Shown: positions 49,501-63,032 of the stretch, piece after piece | Layout: every line of letters begins with the position of its first letter | Position numbering within the stretch: position 1 is the first letter of the stretch | Assembly: GCF_964199755.1 (NCBI RefSeq) | Contig: NC_133901.1 | Location: 45,043,418 to 45,107,417, forward strand | DNA: 64,000 nucleotides | Reading direction: 5' to 3' | DNA from: Larus michahellis | Lineage: Eukaryota; Chordata; Aves; Charadriiformes; Laridae | Notes under the pieces: model-generated | Databases searched by the model: none | What the model saw: the letters and a program-made list of their open reading frames with translations, nothing else | What the model was told of the DNA's origin: nothing | Made by a program: the position numbers and the translations under genes

Positions 49501-52500
49501 AATGAATCAAATTAACTATGAGCCTGCTTACAAAGACGGAAACTCAGCTCTGCAATGTGAGAAACTTTTCTCCTACATGGAGTAATACATGTTGCAGCAA
49601 GCATGTTTTAATGTTATCTTTTAACAGAATAGACTTTATTAAGTCTGCAGCCCCTGTTCTTATGATGGATGATTTTCCCTCATAGTCTAAAGGAACTAAA
49701 TTGTCTTTTTGTGCGCAAAAGCTTTATACAGTAATTTGCTAATGGTAATGAGAGTCAGATGAATTAGTCTGGATTAAATGTAAAACTGAATTCCTCTGAA
49801 CTTTGCTAATACACTTTACTCATATTTGAAGTCAGCTATTAATTGCTTTACTTCTGTGAAGTTTTTCCTGTGCTTAGGTTAGATAAAGAACAGTGTTGTC
49901 TATTGACTACAGCTAGAAAAGAGAGTCTAAACCTGTTATTTGCTGATAAGGACTGATCTACTTTTTAAAATATCTTACCAGTACACTTGTTTGACCTTTT
50001 TTTACTTTTGTTTGTTTTCTGGCATTACTATTATAAACCCTCATGCAGTCTTTGTGTGTTTTTCTTGTCTATTTGTTTCAATCCATATGATGGAAGAAGT
50101 TATACTATTATAAAAATTTATATAGGTATTATTGGGCTAATAGTAGTAGAAGAAAGGCAAGGTAGAGGAACAGGCCATTTAATCAAGCTGTCACAGTGTA
50201 GCAAACTTTTTAAGAAGTTTGCTTCTTAAAGCAAATCAGAAGACTGGTTCACAGAATTTGAGAGCTCTCACATGTATATCCAACTTAAATGCTGTGAGTC
50301 TTCCTTGTTAACCTGCACCTCGTAGAATCATTATCATAAACCAAAATCAGTGTTTAACTTGGATCAGAGATCAGAATTTTTGTCACTTATACTACTATTT
50401 TTTATTTGAAGTAAGTTACTCTAGAAGAGGCTACATCATGAAAAATTACATTCACTAGGGCCTGTGTGGAGATGCTGAGTGCTTCCATTTTTTTCTTTAG
50501 TTATATGGCACCCAAAATCAATAGCCATTTTGAAAAAAAGTGAGATGACCAGTTGCTTAGGTTAGTCTTTTGATTATATGGACATGAGTTAATTGAGGGG
50601 GAGGTAAGAAAAAAAAAAAAAAAAGAGTATGTTAAACCATTTTATTATTAATACCAAGCATGTTAGTATTATCACCTGAAAGCAAATACACAGGCAAATG
50701 GTCAAGTAATGTAATAAGTAGAGAAGGTTGCCGTTTGCTTCTTGTTGGTTAATCTTATTTGAGATATCTGTTACAAAGGCCGCATTGATGTCTCTGTACT
50801 GACACAGAAATATATACTTTACTAAAAATCAAACCTCTTCCCCATCATTTTGCATCTGGCATAATTTAAAACTACTTTAAACGATGATGTGAAGCTTGAG
50901 TTTGATTTAGAAAAAAACATTGGTAATTAGGAATATCATACCAAAGTTACCTGAATAATTTTACCTTCTCTAAGGAGTATTTAGAAGGTTCAGTAATCTT
51001 TTAACAAACTCTCCAAGGGGATTTTGCCACTTTCTGCATGTCGTCATTCATGGATCTCAACCGAAGTTGCTTTTGTAAAGGATTTCTTTTTTTTCCATAA
51101 TCTTGGGAAAGTGTAAAAAATACGTGATTTCACTTTGATGCAAGAAGCCATTGGTGTTTCAGTTCAGCAAATTGTTTTCTGGACAAAAGAAATTATTTTA
51201 ATCAGTGGTTCCTCTATAATTTAGGTGTAGTCTACCAGATTCCAGATAAAGAAATTAGCTTTTCTGGGGGAGGAGAAGGAGGAAGTATGTCTGAACTTGA
51301 TCAGTATCTTGGTTAGTCTGTTTTTCTTAATCAACTGAATCATATTTTCAGCTCTATAATAGAGCTCATTGTAGTTGTTGCTTTGTTTTAAAAAAAAATT
51401 TGGTGCACTGAGGAAGTAGTCTTCCAAGGATCTCAGTTTTGTTCTCATTGAAGTTGCTGAAAAAGCTGTGGTTGAAATCATAAGAGGATTGGGCTCTTTA
51501 CTAACATGAGTTCTACCTCTGAGAAGCCATCTCCAATTTATTAAACTTTTAATATACTTAATATTAAAACACGAGAGAATTGATTGACTCAAACCACAGG
51601 TAGGGAAAGATACTGCAGAAATAAAAAGAGATTAATTGTTGCAGGAAGAGTAGGAGAGAGGAAACATTCAGATAATAAATCATTCCCGTTGCAGCAAAGG
51701 GGCACTGCAGCTCCCTGTTTTTCAGTTTCAAGTCACATTCCTGGGAGTGTGTTGGGCTTCTCCAATCATTCTCCTTCATTTGTACTCCACCTCCTGAATG
51801 TACTTTCTTTCAGAAATGACTGGCTGCATGCAAACACACCTGTATTTGGTTCATTATTATCTTAAGCAATTGCGGTTTTGCCACTGATGTGTTTAGTAGA
51901 TAAGTTTAAAAAATGCTATTTATTTAGCTGATAATTGTAACCCTGGAAACAGGATCTGTTGTTTGTTTCGTTGTAAACCTAGCTGCAATGAAAAGTTACC
52001 CTTAGGCACTGACAGCTGAAAATTTCTAGGGCTGTGAGTGCTGTGAAGTTCTGAGACAGCTGTTCTTCAACATTTTTTCAATGGACATATGTATCTAAGT
52101 GGAGCCTATAGAAAAAATGCACCACTATTTTGTTTCTCTCTCGGACTTGAGTTAAGTGTTACTGTACTTGCTTGTATTTTAAGACTATTTAGTCAGGTTT
52201 CTCAGCAAGAACTATGATCAGTCATCCCTCTGAAACACCAGCTATTCTCTTATCTCAATAGATCATGTTTTTAAAGACACTGATCTCTTAATACCTTTAG
52301 GATAAATGTTTTCACCACAGCTCAGATGTAGGCCACTGTTAACTCAAACACATATTCCCTTAAACCCTTATCCTTCTTATGTGACTTTTCTAGCTTTTTT
52401 TTTTTTAAACTATCACTTGGAAATTCAGCATAATTACATGATGTATGAATCTGTCTTAGAATTTGCTCAAGCTTTGCTTTGCACGAAAAAATCAGACCTA

Positions 52501-55500
52501 TATATTTCTATGTACTTGGCCTGACTCTTGACATCAGAGTACTGTAAAAGCAGGTTCCCTTTTTTTTTTTTTTCCCCCCCTGCAGTTTCTTCAAATGCCT
52601 CTCCAGCAGCTACAACTGTCTCACTATTCTGCGTCTACAAGAAAGTTGCCACTTCTATGTGTGGTAAGCTCATGCAGATGGGAGCAATACACCAATATTC
52701 TTTTTCACTCTTCTTTAAACCAAATGACCAACTAACCTTTAAAAAAAAAACCCACTGACTATTCTGTGTTTTGCTTTGTTTGGTAGGATAAGTAAATTCC
52801 TAGTATGAAGTAAAATAAAATTTTATTGCTTACAGTATTTCAATAGTATAAACACTGTAAAAATGAAACCTGCAGCTTTGAATAGGTTCAAATATTTGTG
52901 AATTCAAAATCTGGAAATGCATTTTGTATTCTAGTTTTCTGTCTGTGTAGAGAATATGTTAGTTTCTAAGGAGATCGGGTCTGTGCTTACCAAACTTCCT
53001 GGCAGGATTCCCACTTGAGTCCTGGTAAAACATTCATGCCAACTGCGTGGGAATATCTGTATGTGTCTTAAAAATAATTACACATTGAAATCACTTTGCT
53101 GACCTTGCTTCTAAAGACTTACAGAATCCCACTGACATGTTTTATGGTACTGCAGAGGTGGAGAGGTAACAAAATAGAAATGATCACCCAGATGTTTTGT
53201 TCTCTGACTGTTACTGTTGGGATGCTAAGCCATTGGTAGTAATTGGGAAGTGGTTAATAATAAACTGCAGTCTAGACTTACCATTGGTTTTCTCATTAGC
53301 CAAGATTTCTAAAGACACAGAAAAGAGGATGTCTTAGAGGAGCTGGTTTCTGATGGGTGCCAATTTCAATACTTATTTTCAAAAGCAGAAAGTGTGATCT
53401 TTCGCTTCACTGTCTATACCTTCTAATATGTATGGGTCAAATGCTTTTTCTTTTAAGAGTTGATAAGAATAGTTGATACATTTTGATTATGGTAGGTCTG
53501 CACTGTTCTCTATTTTCTGCTTGATTTCTTAGCTAACTGTTGGGAGGCCAAAGGCAACACTGATGTTTAATTACAAGGAACGTGGGTTGTGAACATAACA
53601 AAGGAGCAGTAGCAGGAGCCCTGTAAGCTGTCAACCTCAGAAACAGGAAACAATCTTCTGCCTAGGAAACAGAATCAATAATTGGTATGAATTTAGGAAA
53701 TTAGAGCACTCCTTAAATCCATTAGTAGGAAAAGCTGGAAGAGGGAAAAAGAAAAAGAACCAAGGGATGAGTAAATACTGGAGTGGAAGAAGAAAAAGGT
53801 ATACCCTAAGAGCAGCTCTTGCACATGTTTAGCTATGAGCTACTACCTGTGAGTACCCTATGTACCTATGTAGGGTAGGGTTTAGGACGGTAAGGAGAAT
53901 AGTTGGTAGTTCTGTCCTTCTCCTTCCCTGCCTAGTAGAGCTGCAGGCTTCAGTTTCCTTTTACGGGACTAAAACTATATCTGCTTTCTTGGGGAGATCT
54001 AGTGTTGCTGGTCCATTTCCTGGAGTACTGTGATTTTTGTGATGAGCATAACTTGAATACTCTGCATTGCAGAAATGACAAAATGATTGATCTTAATCCT
54101 TAAGAACCAGCTTTTGAATTCATAGTCTTAATTCATGTTGTAAACACTGATCATATTCAGGAGATTTTTTTGTTGGTGTTAGTCCTTTTTACATGTTTCA
54201 GTACAAAAGATAAGGTGTGGCATTCTTAGTCCTGACACTTCTCTTTGCAAAAAGTGTCGTTGTTGCTAAGGGTCAAAATGAGATCATTACACTTTACAAG
54301 TCCTGATTAGTTCTTAGCTAGACCTAGTGGCATTTGGCAGAAGGGCAAAAATTTGCCCTCACAGAAAAGATGAATTTGTTATACATCTACTTCTAGCAGA
54401 GCAAGCAGGCTGTCAGTCACAAAGAATATGGGAATAAGGACCCACTAGGTGCATATGTCTTTATTACTAATAATTTTGGAAGGATCATTAAAAGATTCTC
54501 TTTTTTCTATTTTTAAACTTTGATAATTCTGCATGTGACTTTTAAAAAACTGCTTTTTAAAAAAATATTATGTGCATTTCACTCTTATGATAAGCACTCT
54601 GTTGGAAAAACAATGGCATAGATAACATGACTCAGTTTTGCATGTAGCCCAGTATATATGGAAGTTTATAACAATAATTGTAATAAGCTCCGTGATACGA
54701 TATTGAAAGTTTAGAGCCTAATTTTTCTAAGCACCTTGATCTATTTCATTTCAAGGTATCACCACGATTAGGTGCTTTCAAGCATCCTGTGATGCTTGTT
54801 TAGAGATGAAGAAAGTAATAGGAAAATTTCCTTATGCTGTAGAAAAAGTATGTGGACAAACATATATATATATTTACGCATATGAAAAAAATGTTTCCAG
54901 AGACCTCTTACCCGCATTGCTTCTTTCTAGTTGGTTATGAATCAATTCTTAACATAGTAATTTTAATAATTTTTGGAAAATAAAGCCAAAACAAAGATGG
55001 CAGGGGAGGAAGCATAGTGATATCCTGCACGGCACATCTTTGGAGTTTTTGCTGACATACCCCAGAATTTCCTCTGAACACAAAGTTTCAAAACTAATTC
55101 AAAAAATTGCAAGGCAGCATTTCCGGAGTGCTATTTAAAATGTCAATAGTACACAGTAATAGATGTAGGACTCTTATTTGCCTTGTTTTAAGAAACCAAA
55201 TTTATCTATTTACAAATCTGGAAAAAATCATGAGACTTTTATTTGTTTCAGGGCAAAAGACTTTAAAAAATAAAAAAAAAGGTATCAAATGAAACTGTGA
55301 GATTGCAACTATGTCTAAAAGCCTGAAGATCTTTTGGTGAAATGGGAATTTTCCATTATATATTCCATCTATGAATGGGAATCTGTAGAAACGTTTGTGT
55401 GATCTGGTTACTGTATGCATTTTTGTCTAGTATCATTTATATACTTGTGTTGGTTGATGCTATGTACCCTTCATCCATTATCTAATGTCCCCTGATTATT

Positions 55501-57702
55501 CAGATATCTAAGAATATTTTTGGCAGTCTTTTATTTCAGACTTGCTTATCTAAAACTGCTAAATGACTAGTTGCAGTGAAATCTCTCAGACATAGATGAA
55601 AGATAATGATGTTTCCTGTTTGCTAATGTATTTGCCCAGGTGATGTATGTGAAATTGCTCCTTGGATGGCAGCCATCCCTGGCTGAACCAGCTGTGGTAA
55701 CAAGGTCAGGTTGGGGGATTTCTGAAAGATGTGACCAATCAGATTACTTAGTTAGAAGTTTCCCGCAGACCTCAGAGTGCCAGTAGTGTATTTGAGCTCT
55801 GTGGTAATGATAGTGGGAACATGTCTGAGAAGGCTGTGAATAACCCATAGATAGGAATCATGACTACAAAAGTTGCTGCATGTTTGTTGTAACTTTTTTT
55901 CCAGGTAGCCATACAAACCTAAATCTGGAGCTCACAGAATTGTGCAGTCATTTTCAGTATGTATGAATGGAAAATTCTGCTATGCATTATTTACTAGATT
56001 GGTACTGAGTATGTAACTGTTTGCCTGTGTCAAGTAGTTCAAGTATGTAAATATTTTAATTGTGAGCATAAAAAAGGTACATGTGCAAATATTGGTTATT
56101 GTTTCATGTACACTATGCATATAGTGTAGACTTATGACGGTTCTTGATCACTAAATGTTTCAGAAAAGTAATTATAGTCCCGTACCTCATGAAAGAAAAG
56201 TCTCCTCTGGCATTACATATCTAGAAAAAGTCAAAAGTGTCTGAATTTAACCTAATGTTCCTTGTCAGGAAGCCAGAATTTACAAATTCCACAACTGTTT
56301 CTGCAGATAGGTTCCTGAAACCTGATTTCATGTACTAGAGTCAATATTTGTTTCGAAGTCCAAAGACCACCTGTATTGTAAACATCTATGAAACACTGCA
56401 GCAAAATCTCTTGGGTAATGGCTGATTAAATGCATCAGTCTGTTTCCTAAGGTACTGAGGAAATCCTAATGGTTTACATATATACACACTAATAATGTCA
56501 CGAGACACGTGAAAGCAGCAGATCTTACAGATCCCAAGCTGCTGAAAGACAGCTGAAGTTCCCTAGCCAGATTCTTTTTGAGATACAGATCTATGGCTGT
56601 AATGGGGTTTAGTCTGGACAGGTGATCAGACCTGTTATCAACAGCATGGAGTCCTAAATATTCCCCCAGAAAGGAACCGTGGCTGTGTGTGTATCTGATG
56701 TGTGGCCACACCCCACACACTTTAAATTAATGGTTGTGCTTTGTTAAATGTCAGATGACAATCTTCCCCTAGCCAAACTGACCTTAGCAACTGGAAAAAA
56801 CATCCAGGGAAAATACATAGATGGCTTTCTGTAAGGTTGAAGGGAAATTTCTAATTGAAGAATTTTCCATTCCTGTCCGAGGCATAACTTTAGTAATGGA
56901 TGGGTTTGTTTATTAAATTTAGCATAATAGTTCATGAGTAAAATTCTAAATCAGTAAGTTATACACTGTTAGGTTTGCAAACTGAAAACACTTTTTGCTG
57001 TATGAGACAAAGATGGAATAGGGCACCACTCTTTCTCATCTACACCCTCATCATTTATGGAGGACCCAGGCAATGTGTGATTCTGTTGTAATAGTGCTCC
57101 ACATAGGGATGTAACACAAACAAATGCTTGAATATTGCTCTGTAGAGCTTATAACTTAAACAGGAAAAACTGCCAAAGACTAAAGGCAGAACTAATTATA
57201 TACCAGTATGGTTTAATGCTGTTTAAATGAAGCAATAAAAAACAATCAGCGTAACGGAAACCTTAAACTTTAACTAATCTTGCTATTTTTACACCATTTC
57301 TGGTACAGCAATGCTAATTTATGAAGACTGATTGGAAAACAGAGAATTTTTTATTTATCATTATTATGCAGGAAACCGAGGTGTCTATCTATGAGGTGTT
57401 TAAAATGCCTGTGGTTGTAAACAGGTGTCTAGTTTACAGAGCCTTGAGGAATGATCTTGGGGTTGAGGCATAAACAGCTACAACTTTTTATTAAGTGAAT
57501 AAACAGAAAATTAAGTTGTATTCAATTCTGTCTACTATCCCAGTTCTGAAGAAATAATGCTCCCAATGAAATTAGTACAAAAGACTATAGCTGAGTTTAA
57601 TGAAAGCAGAATTTTGTGCCCAAAGTAGCTTTAATTATTTCCTAAGAAGCAAGTTTAAGTTGCTACTTCATGTATAAGGCCCTGGCACAAGTTACTTCAT
57701 GA

Positions 57703-57792
57703 TATGGCCATGAGCAACTTGTTCAAGTTGGTCCTGCTTTGAGCAGAGGGTTGGACTAGAGACTGTCCAGCCTCAAACATTCTATGATTCAG
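57703..57792 (+). mobile_element. CR1 LINE 3' fragment
   Basis: The sequence 'CTTTGAGCAGAGGGTTGGAC' followed by 'CATTCTATGATTC' is the typical CR1 3' end in sense orientation. The copy is short and diverged. Confidence 0.88.
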
Positions 57793-60288
57793 TGATGTGT
57801 CAGAATAGAGAATTTGAGGTCAAACAGATGCAAAGAGGACAAGCGCGTGGGAGAGGAGTAAAATTAATTATTTTCTTTGATGTTAGGAATGAAAGAACCT
57901 GGAAAAACTTCTGAGGGAGTGGAAGGGAAGGCAGATGGGGGACCCAGCAGAAGATCTCTCTGAAGCTGAAGTAACTGTGGACATAGTACATAGGCTGCAC
58001 ACCAAGAAATAGCTGGGAGTGGAATTGGTATTAACTCAAAAAGTTATAAGAAAGCTCAAGAATGAAAGAGTTGAATTGCTTATGGTAGTGTGCAGAGGTT
58101 GCAGGAGGTCCCATACTCCAGAGAAAGAGAAAGATGATATGAAAGAACAAATGCTGGGTGATAAACACCCACGTCGGAATACACACTGCCTCCTTTCCTT
58201 CTACAATCACAACTGGTTTTTCTGTCCCACAACATTTATTTTACCCTGAATCTTGATGGGCCAGTGAAATTCTACACCTGCGCATCTGAGAGGCCTTGAG
58301 CCACTCTCATTTTCAGGTAATAATAGATAGAGGTGAGAGTTCTGAAGCAGGTGGGTGTTCTGTGTTTAGTTCCTGATGTTCAAGCTCTATGGCTCCGACC
58401 AGACTTGTCATTCTTCATGCAAAAGAAATAAACCCAGCTAAACAAGTCTTCCTTATGTTAATTTTAAAGACAAAACAAAATATCCACCTCCCCCAGACCA
58501 AAAGGTACAGGCTAAATCAAGTCTTTTCACCAGCAAACCAAAAAGCCCTCAAAGACATCCCTGTGAGACTTGCATAATTTGTTGCTTATTTCCAATAGAA
58601 AAAAGATAAACTACAGTAACTTATTGAAAACACACTATTTTTATTATATGAACTACTCCTCCTAAATAGCTCAAATGAAACTAGTATTAAAGCTGTTTTC
58701 ACACACACCTGTAAAACTGTTTTATTTCCAAAGGCATAAATTAGGAGTAAATTCCTTGTATGATTTTGTAAAGTGAGAAAAAAACAGCAAGATGAGAAAC
58801 TTAAGCAGTTAACTATTAAACAGTCAACTTTAATAAAATGAGGTCTTATCTGATGATAGAGAGAATAGAATAAAAGTATTTAGGAAAACACTTTCCTATG
58901 TGTTATCTGTATGCATGAAATATTTTTGTATATTGTTAAAGTTAAGCGTGTTTGGGTTCTTTAATGACAATGGAATTGTAGTTTTAAGTTATTGTGAAGT
59001 GTATGCTTTCTACAAATCAAGTCATTGTCTTTTGCATTTGAAAGTTGTGGTGAGAGAGACAAATTACATAGCTTAAGCAATGGTTTTCCTATGACTGATT
59101 CCAATCATGCAGAAGTTCTTCAGAGTTCTTGGTACGATTTCCTTCTCACTCAGAAGAAGTCACCTAAAAGTTACCATGGTGGTGAAACAGTATGAGTGAA
59201 TGAGTCTAAACCTGTATCGCTTCCCACGAAAACGTGAGTCTTCTGCAGCTGAAGTGAGGATGACCAGGTCTTAAGGATACCTACTCTCTTCCTTCCCCTT
59301 CTGCTGTGATAGTTAGAAGTGTTTTATCTGTAAGCTATTAGCTCAAACTCGTTTCCTCATTTCTACGGACATGGTTCATCCATGTAGGCTCCATTCTCAG
59401 TGGTTTTTAATGTAAATTGGACATCAGTAGAGACAGGTAGGGAGACGGAAAGCAGTAAGTAGATGGAAAAAAAAGAAGAGAAATGTGTTTTAACAAAAAG
59501 GATATAAACAAAAAAAAATGAGGAAAGGGGAGTAGAGGAGAAAAGCAGATAAGGGTAAGAAAGGAGAAGGTGTAAAATGATCCAATGAGACTATGTCATG
59601 AGAGGTCTAGGGTCAAGACAATTTATCAGTCATATCTGTCTAGAGAATCAGCAGCATCAATAGCAATCACTCATAAAATTCCTTTCTCGGTTATATCTTG
59701 TTCACATCATTATTTTCAGGGCTTTCTCAAGGCTGCAGTAAAACCATGCCTCTTGACAGCTGGTAAGTGTTATATGAGCTAGATAGGGGGTAGTTTTGCA
59801 GAACTGCCGAGTAAAAGTGGTAAAACCATGGGATGGTACCAAATATGAAGACTTTTACAGTTAATAGAAAGATTCACATTGCTCTTCCAGTGTTTGGGAT
59901 TGACATTATAGTCAATATGAATAACTACTTAGAGCAATACAGAAGGACAGTGTTATTTTTACATTGTAATTTTCCTGTCTTTAGCCTCATTTCAAAGCAC
60001 AGGAGTCATACTGATTGAGAGGATTTTGCCATTAGAAATCTTCTGAGTAAAGGTCATAGACTATAGTCAAAAGATACTTAATACAATGATGGACACTATA
60101 CAAATTATAAAGAGATTTGCAGAGAAACTGACTTTCTTAGGGCTCAGTCCCACAAAGCTGCTGAGTATGACAATGAAGTTAGCAGAAAATTTGGAAGCCT
60201 GCTACATTGACTGATGAGTCATTATCAATAAAATGTAATGGGGAAAAATGCTGATATCAATCATTATTTTACTATCATTCTCTCTCTC

Positions 60289-60315
60289 TTTTTTTTTTTT
60301 TTTTTTTTTTTTTTT
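60289..60315. repeat. Poly(T) tract, 27 T, after a short CT run
   Basis: T homopolymer preceded by (TC)n. It is a simple repeat with no recognisable element attached. Confidence 0.95.
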
Positions 60316-62678
60316 GCATAAGCAGAAGATCTGTGCCAAAAAGACATGATGGTAGAGCACTATCTTACCTTTTTACAAATATTTAACAAGTCAAATTGTT
60401 TGGGAAGAGAAGCCAAATTAAACATTACCTAACCCTACAGTGGTTTAGAGTTGGTCACAAATGTCCTAGAAGAGAACATGCTGAGATGCTTCATGGCCAT
60501 AAAGCAAACGTGTTGCCCTTGATAGTAAAACCACTACTGGAAGCAGTTCAAACTAGAGGTTTTTACACAAGTTACGTGAAATGCAGCTGTGCAGCATTTC
60601 TAGAATACTATTATCAGAGAGACTCTTTTAATGAAGGGTGACCCTCCAAAGGTCTCAAGGACCAATGCATTTAACTAGCCAGAAGTGAGCCCAAAAAGAG
60701 GAACTGTAAAAGCAAAATAAACAATGGGCCTGTAAGCTCATTACTTATGTATGTCAAATTGCTTACACTCTTCAGCATTTTAAGAATTAGTGGGTTTTTT
60801 TATTTTTATATGGAATAAGAGGATTATGTGAGAGGCCTGTTTCTGCATTCTGCTTAAGTGTAACAAAATATTCTTGTTAAAAACAAGAACGTTGATTCCC
60901 AAACTACAATTTCTGTTCTTAAGTGGTGTTGAAAACCAAGAAAAAGCAAAACCAGAAGCAAGAGAGAGTGGAACTCACAGATTGACACTAGTCAGTGTTG
61001 TCTGCTTTTGCTGGAGGATTGTTTGTAGAATTAGAATGAAAACTCTTACCTGTATGAAGAAAGTTTTTATCAGAGGTGTTTTATCCATTCCCATCATGTC
61101 TTTCTTTACTTCCGTAGAGAAAAATAATTTACATTTAAGAATGAATATTTATCACTGGTGTTATTTTGCTTTAAAAGTTAATATAGTTTTTGAATGTTAC
61201 CCATTAACTAGGGTTAATGTAATTAATTACTCTTTGGTCTTCTATTTTTTTTTACAAATTCAATTTCTCTAGGTGGTGTTAATGTGTAATTTATTCAGGC
61301 TTGGATAGAATCTTCATGGTAGTGGAATGGCAGTTTACTCCAGAGACAACTATGCCTCTTAACATGTATCTGATGTGTGAATTCTGCATTTTTAAGTGCA
61401 AACAGTGCTTTTCATTCCGTGAAGTAATTTCTGTACAACAGGAAACCAAGAAAATGTCTTTGAAATGAACAATTCCATGTCAATGATGGGGATGATGCTA
61501 CAGCAGATTATTGGTGAACATTCACAGGCATTGGTTATTGTTTTCAGGAATGTAGGCAGAAAGTGAAAATTCTAATGAATTCTTACATAAATATGTAGCA
61601 AAGCAGAAATTTGAATCCAAAGGTCCATATAAAGTGATCTTTATCACTGGATATCAGTGATATCAGTGGAACAAGCAGTATGTTACTCATTCAAATCCAC
61701 GTATCAGGTACACTTTGAATGATTAAGAGGGTATGATTCAGTGTTCATTGAAGTAAAGGGAATTTTTTATTTTGATAGACCAATGATTTGGCCTGAGTTT
61801 GAGACTAGAACGGTTTCTGTAAAGGAATTAAGAATAATTACACTTTTTTATAATGGTGCAGTAGTGCTGGGCAGTTTCTGGATCTGGCCCATGGGTATGT
61901 TTACTTGTCTTTTGTATACTAACTTAAAGACACATATACCCAAAAATGCCACCTGTCTTCATACCTGTCATACCACCAGCATATTCCAGACGCGAGACAT
62001 CTGACTAGAAGAGATTTTCAGTAGCAGAACTGAGCACAGAGTACTCAGATGTGGCAGTTACTGTTTTTCTAAGGGTTATGGAATACAATATGAGAATATC
62101 ATACAAAAAGAGAATTAAGATTTATCTGAATTAATAGAAGAGAGGACCAAGGAAAAGAAAAGCAAAGGCTGAAGGGAGAGGTCTGCATAAATGAGAAGCA
62201 CTTGTCATGCAAGATCTTATCAGATGTTTCGTCTCTCAAATGTGCATGAGAAATGAATGAAAATGAAAAAAAAATCATGAGAGAATTCTACTTTTCAAGA
62301 GATGAAAAAGTAAAAGGAAAACACAGTTATATCATGCAGAGCGAACTTCTTCCAGCCCCTTGCTAGGGAAGACATGCATTTACAGATTTTTTTACCTATC
62401 CCTGTAAAACCACAACAGACACTTGGAAGCACAACATAGATCCCAGAATTAGGGGAGAGACAAACTGAAGAGGCAGCTGACCTGAACTGTGAGCAGTACT
62501 CCTGTGTTACTTCATGCTCAGTTGAGTTGCTAAGATAACCAATCTTGCACGGGTCGAATGCAGAATGTTTCCAAGAACTGAGTTAATTAGTGAAATATCC
62601 TAAAGTTAACTAACTCCCCTGCCAAGAAATGGGCTCTTCCATTTTCCTCACATGATTATCTAGGCACTTTCACTTTTC

Positions 62679-62687
62679 CATATATAG
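62679..62687 (+). promoter_or_regulatory. MAT1A: TATA-like box of MAT1A
   Basis: CATATATAG lies about 255 nt before the MAT1A start codon and is the only good TATA element in the proximal flank. It would set transcription at about 62710, with a 5' UTR of about 230 nt and no intron before the ATG. The flank is not a CpG island, in keeping with a tissue-restricted (liver) promoter. Confidence 0.55.
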
Positions 62688-62938
62688 GAGCAGCTCAGGG
62701 ACTGACAGATCAGGCTAGGTAGGGATACAGACTTCAGGCACATGCATACTCCTTGCGTGTGTACACAGATGCAAGCATATGCTGATTTCACACACTGAAA
62801 TTCAGGTTGGTGTAAGAGGTAGCAAGTGAAGACAGCAGTAGTCCTGCAAATAAAGAACCTTCTCCTTTAAAGCAGACACTAAAGGTAGAACTTTTCAACG
62901 ACTGTTTATAACAATCCATCAGGAAAAGCATCACAATC

Positions 62939-63032
62939 ATGAATGGGCCAGTGGACGGTTTATGTGATCACACACTGGATGATGAAGGGGCTTTCATGTT
63001 CACATCGGAGTCGGTGGGAGAAGGACATCCAG
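62939..63032 (+). CDS. MAT1A: S-adenosylmethionine synthase 1, first coding exon only
   Basis: Liver methionine adenosyltransferase, which makes S-adenosylmethionine from ATP and methionine in the cytosol. Only exon 1 is in the window: 31 codons plus one base, ending in CCAG|GTAAGA. The start MNGPVDGLCDH is MAT1A-type rather than MAT2A-type. The segment FMFTSESVGEGHP is the invariant N-terminal motif; His30 is the active-site histidine of EGHPDK. The Asp codon is split by the phase-1 intron (G | AT expected in exon 2). Exon 2 (expected to encode KICDQISDAVLD) is not found before 64000, so intron 1 exceeds about 970 nt. The gene lies downstream of DYDC1 on the same strand, as in mammals. Confidence 0.96.

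Larger units (their letters stand above)
46590..62640. other. Long AT-rich intergenic stretch between DYDC1 and MAT1A
   Basis: No exon of a known family is recognised. Two adjacent open, splice-bounded segments (46720-46821 and 47247-47364) are the only coding candidates. A CR1 fragment lies at 57703-57792 and a T27 tract at 60289-60315. The remaining open frames are short and AT-biased. Distal MAT1A enhancers could lie here but none can be read directly. Confidence 0.5.

Noticed and set aside
51221-51592. A 123-residue minus-strand frame
   Set aside because: AT-biased composition with no recognisable motif, start context or neighbouring exon; consistent with chance.
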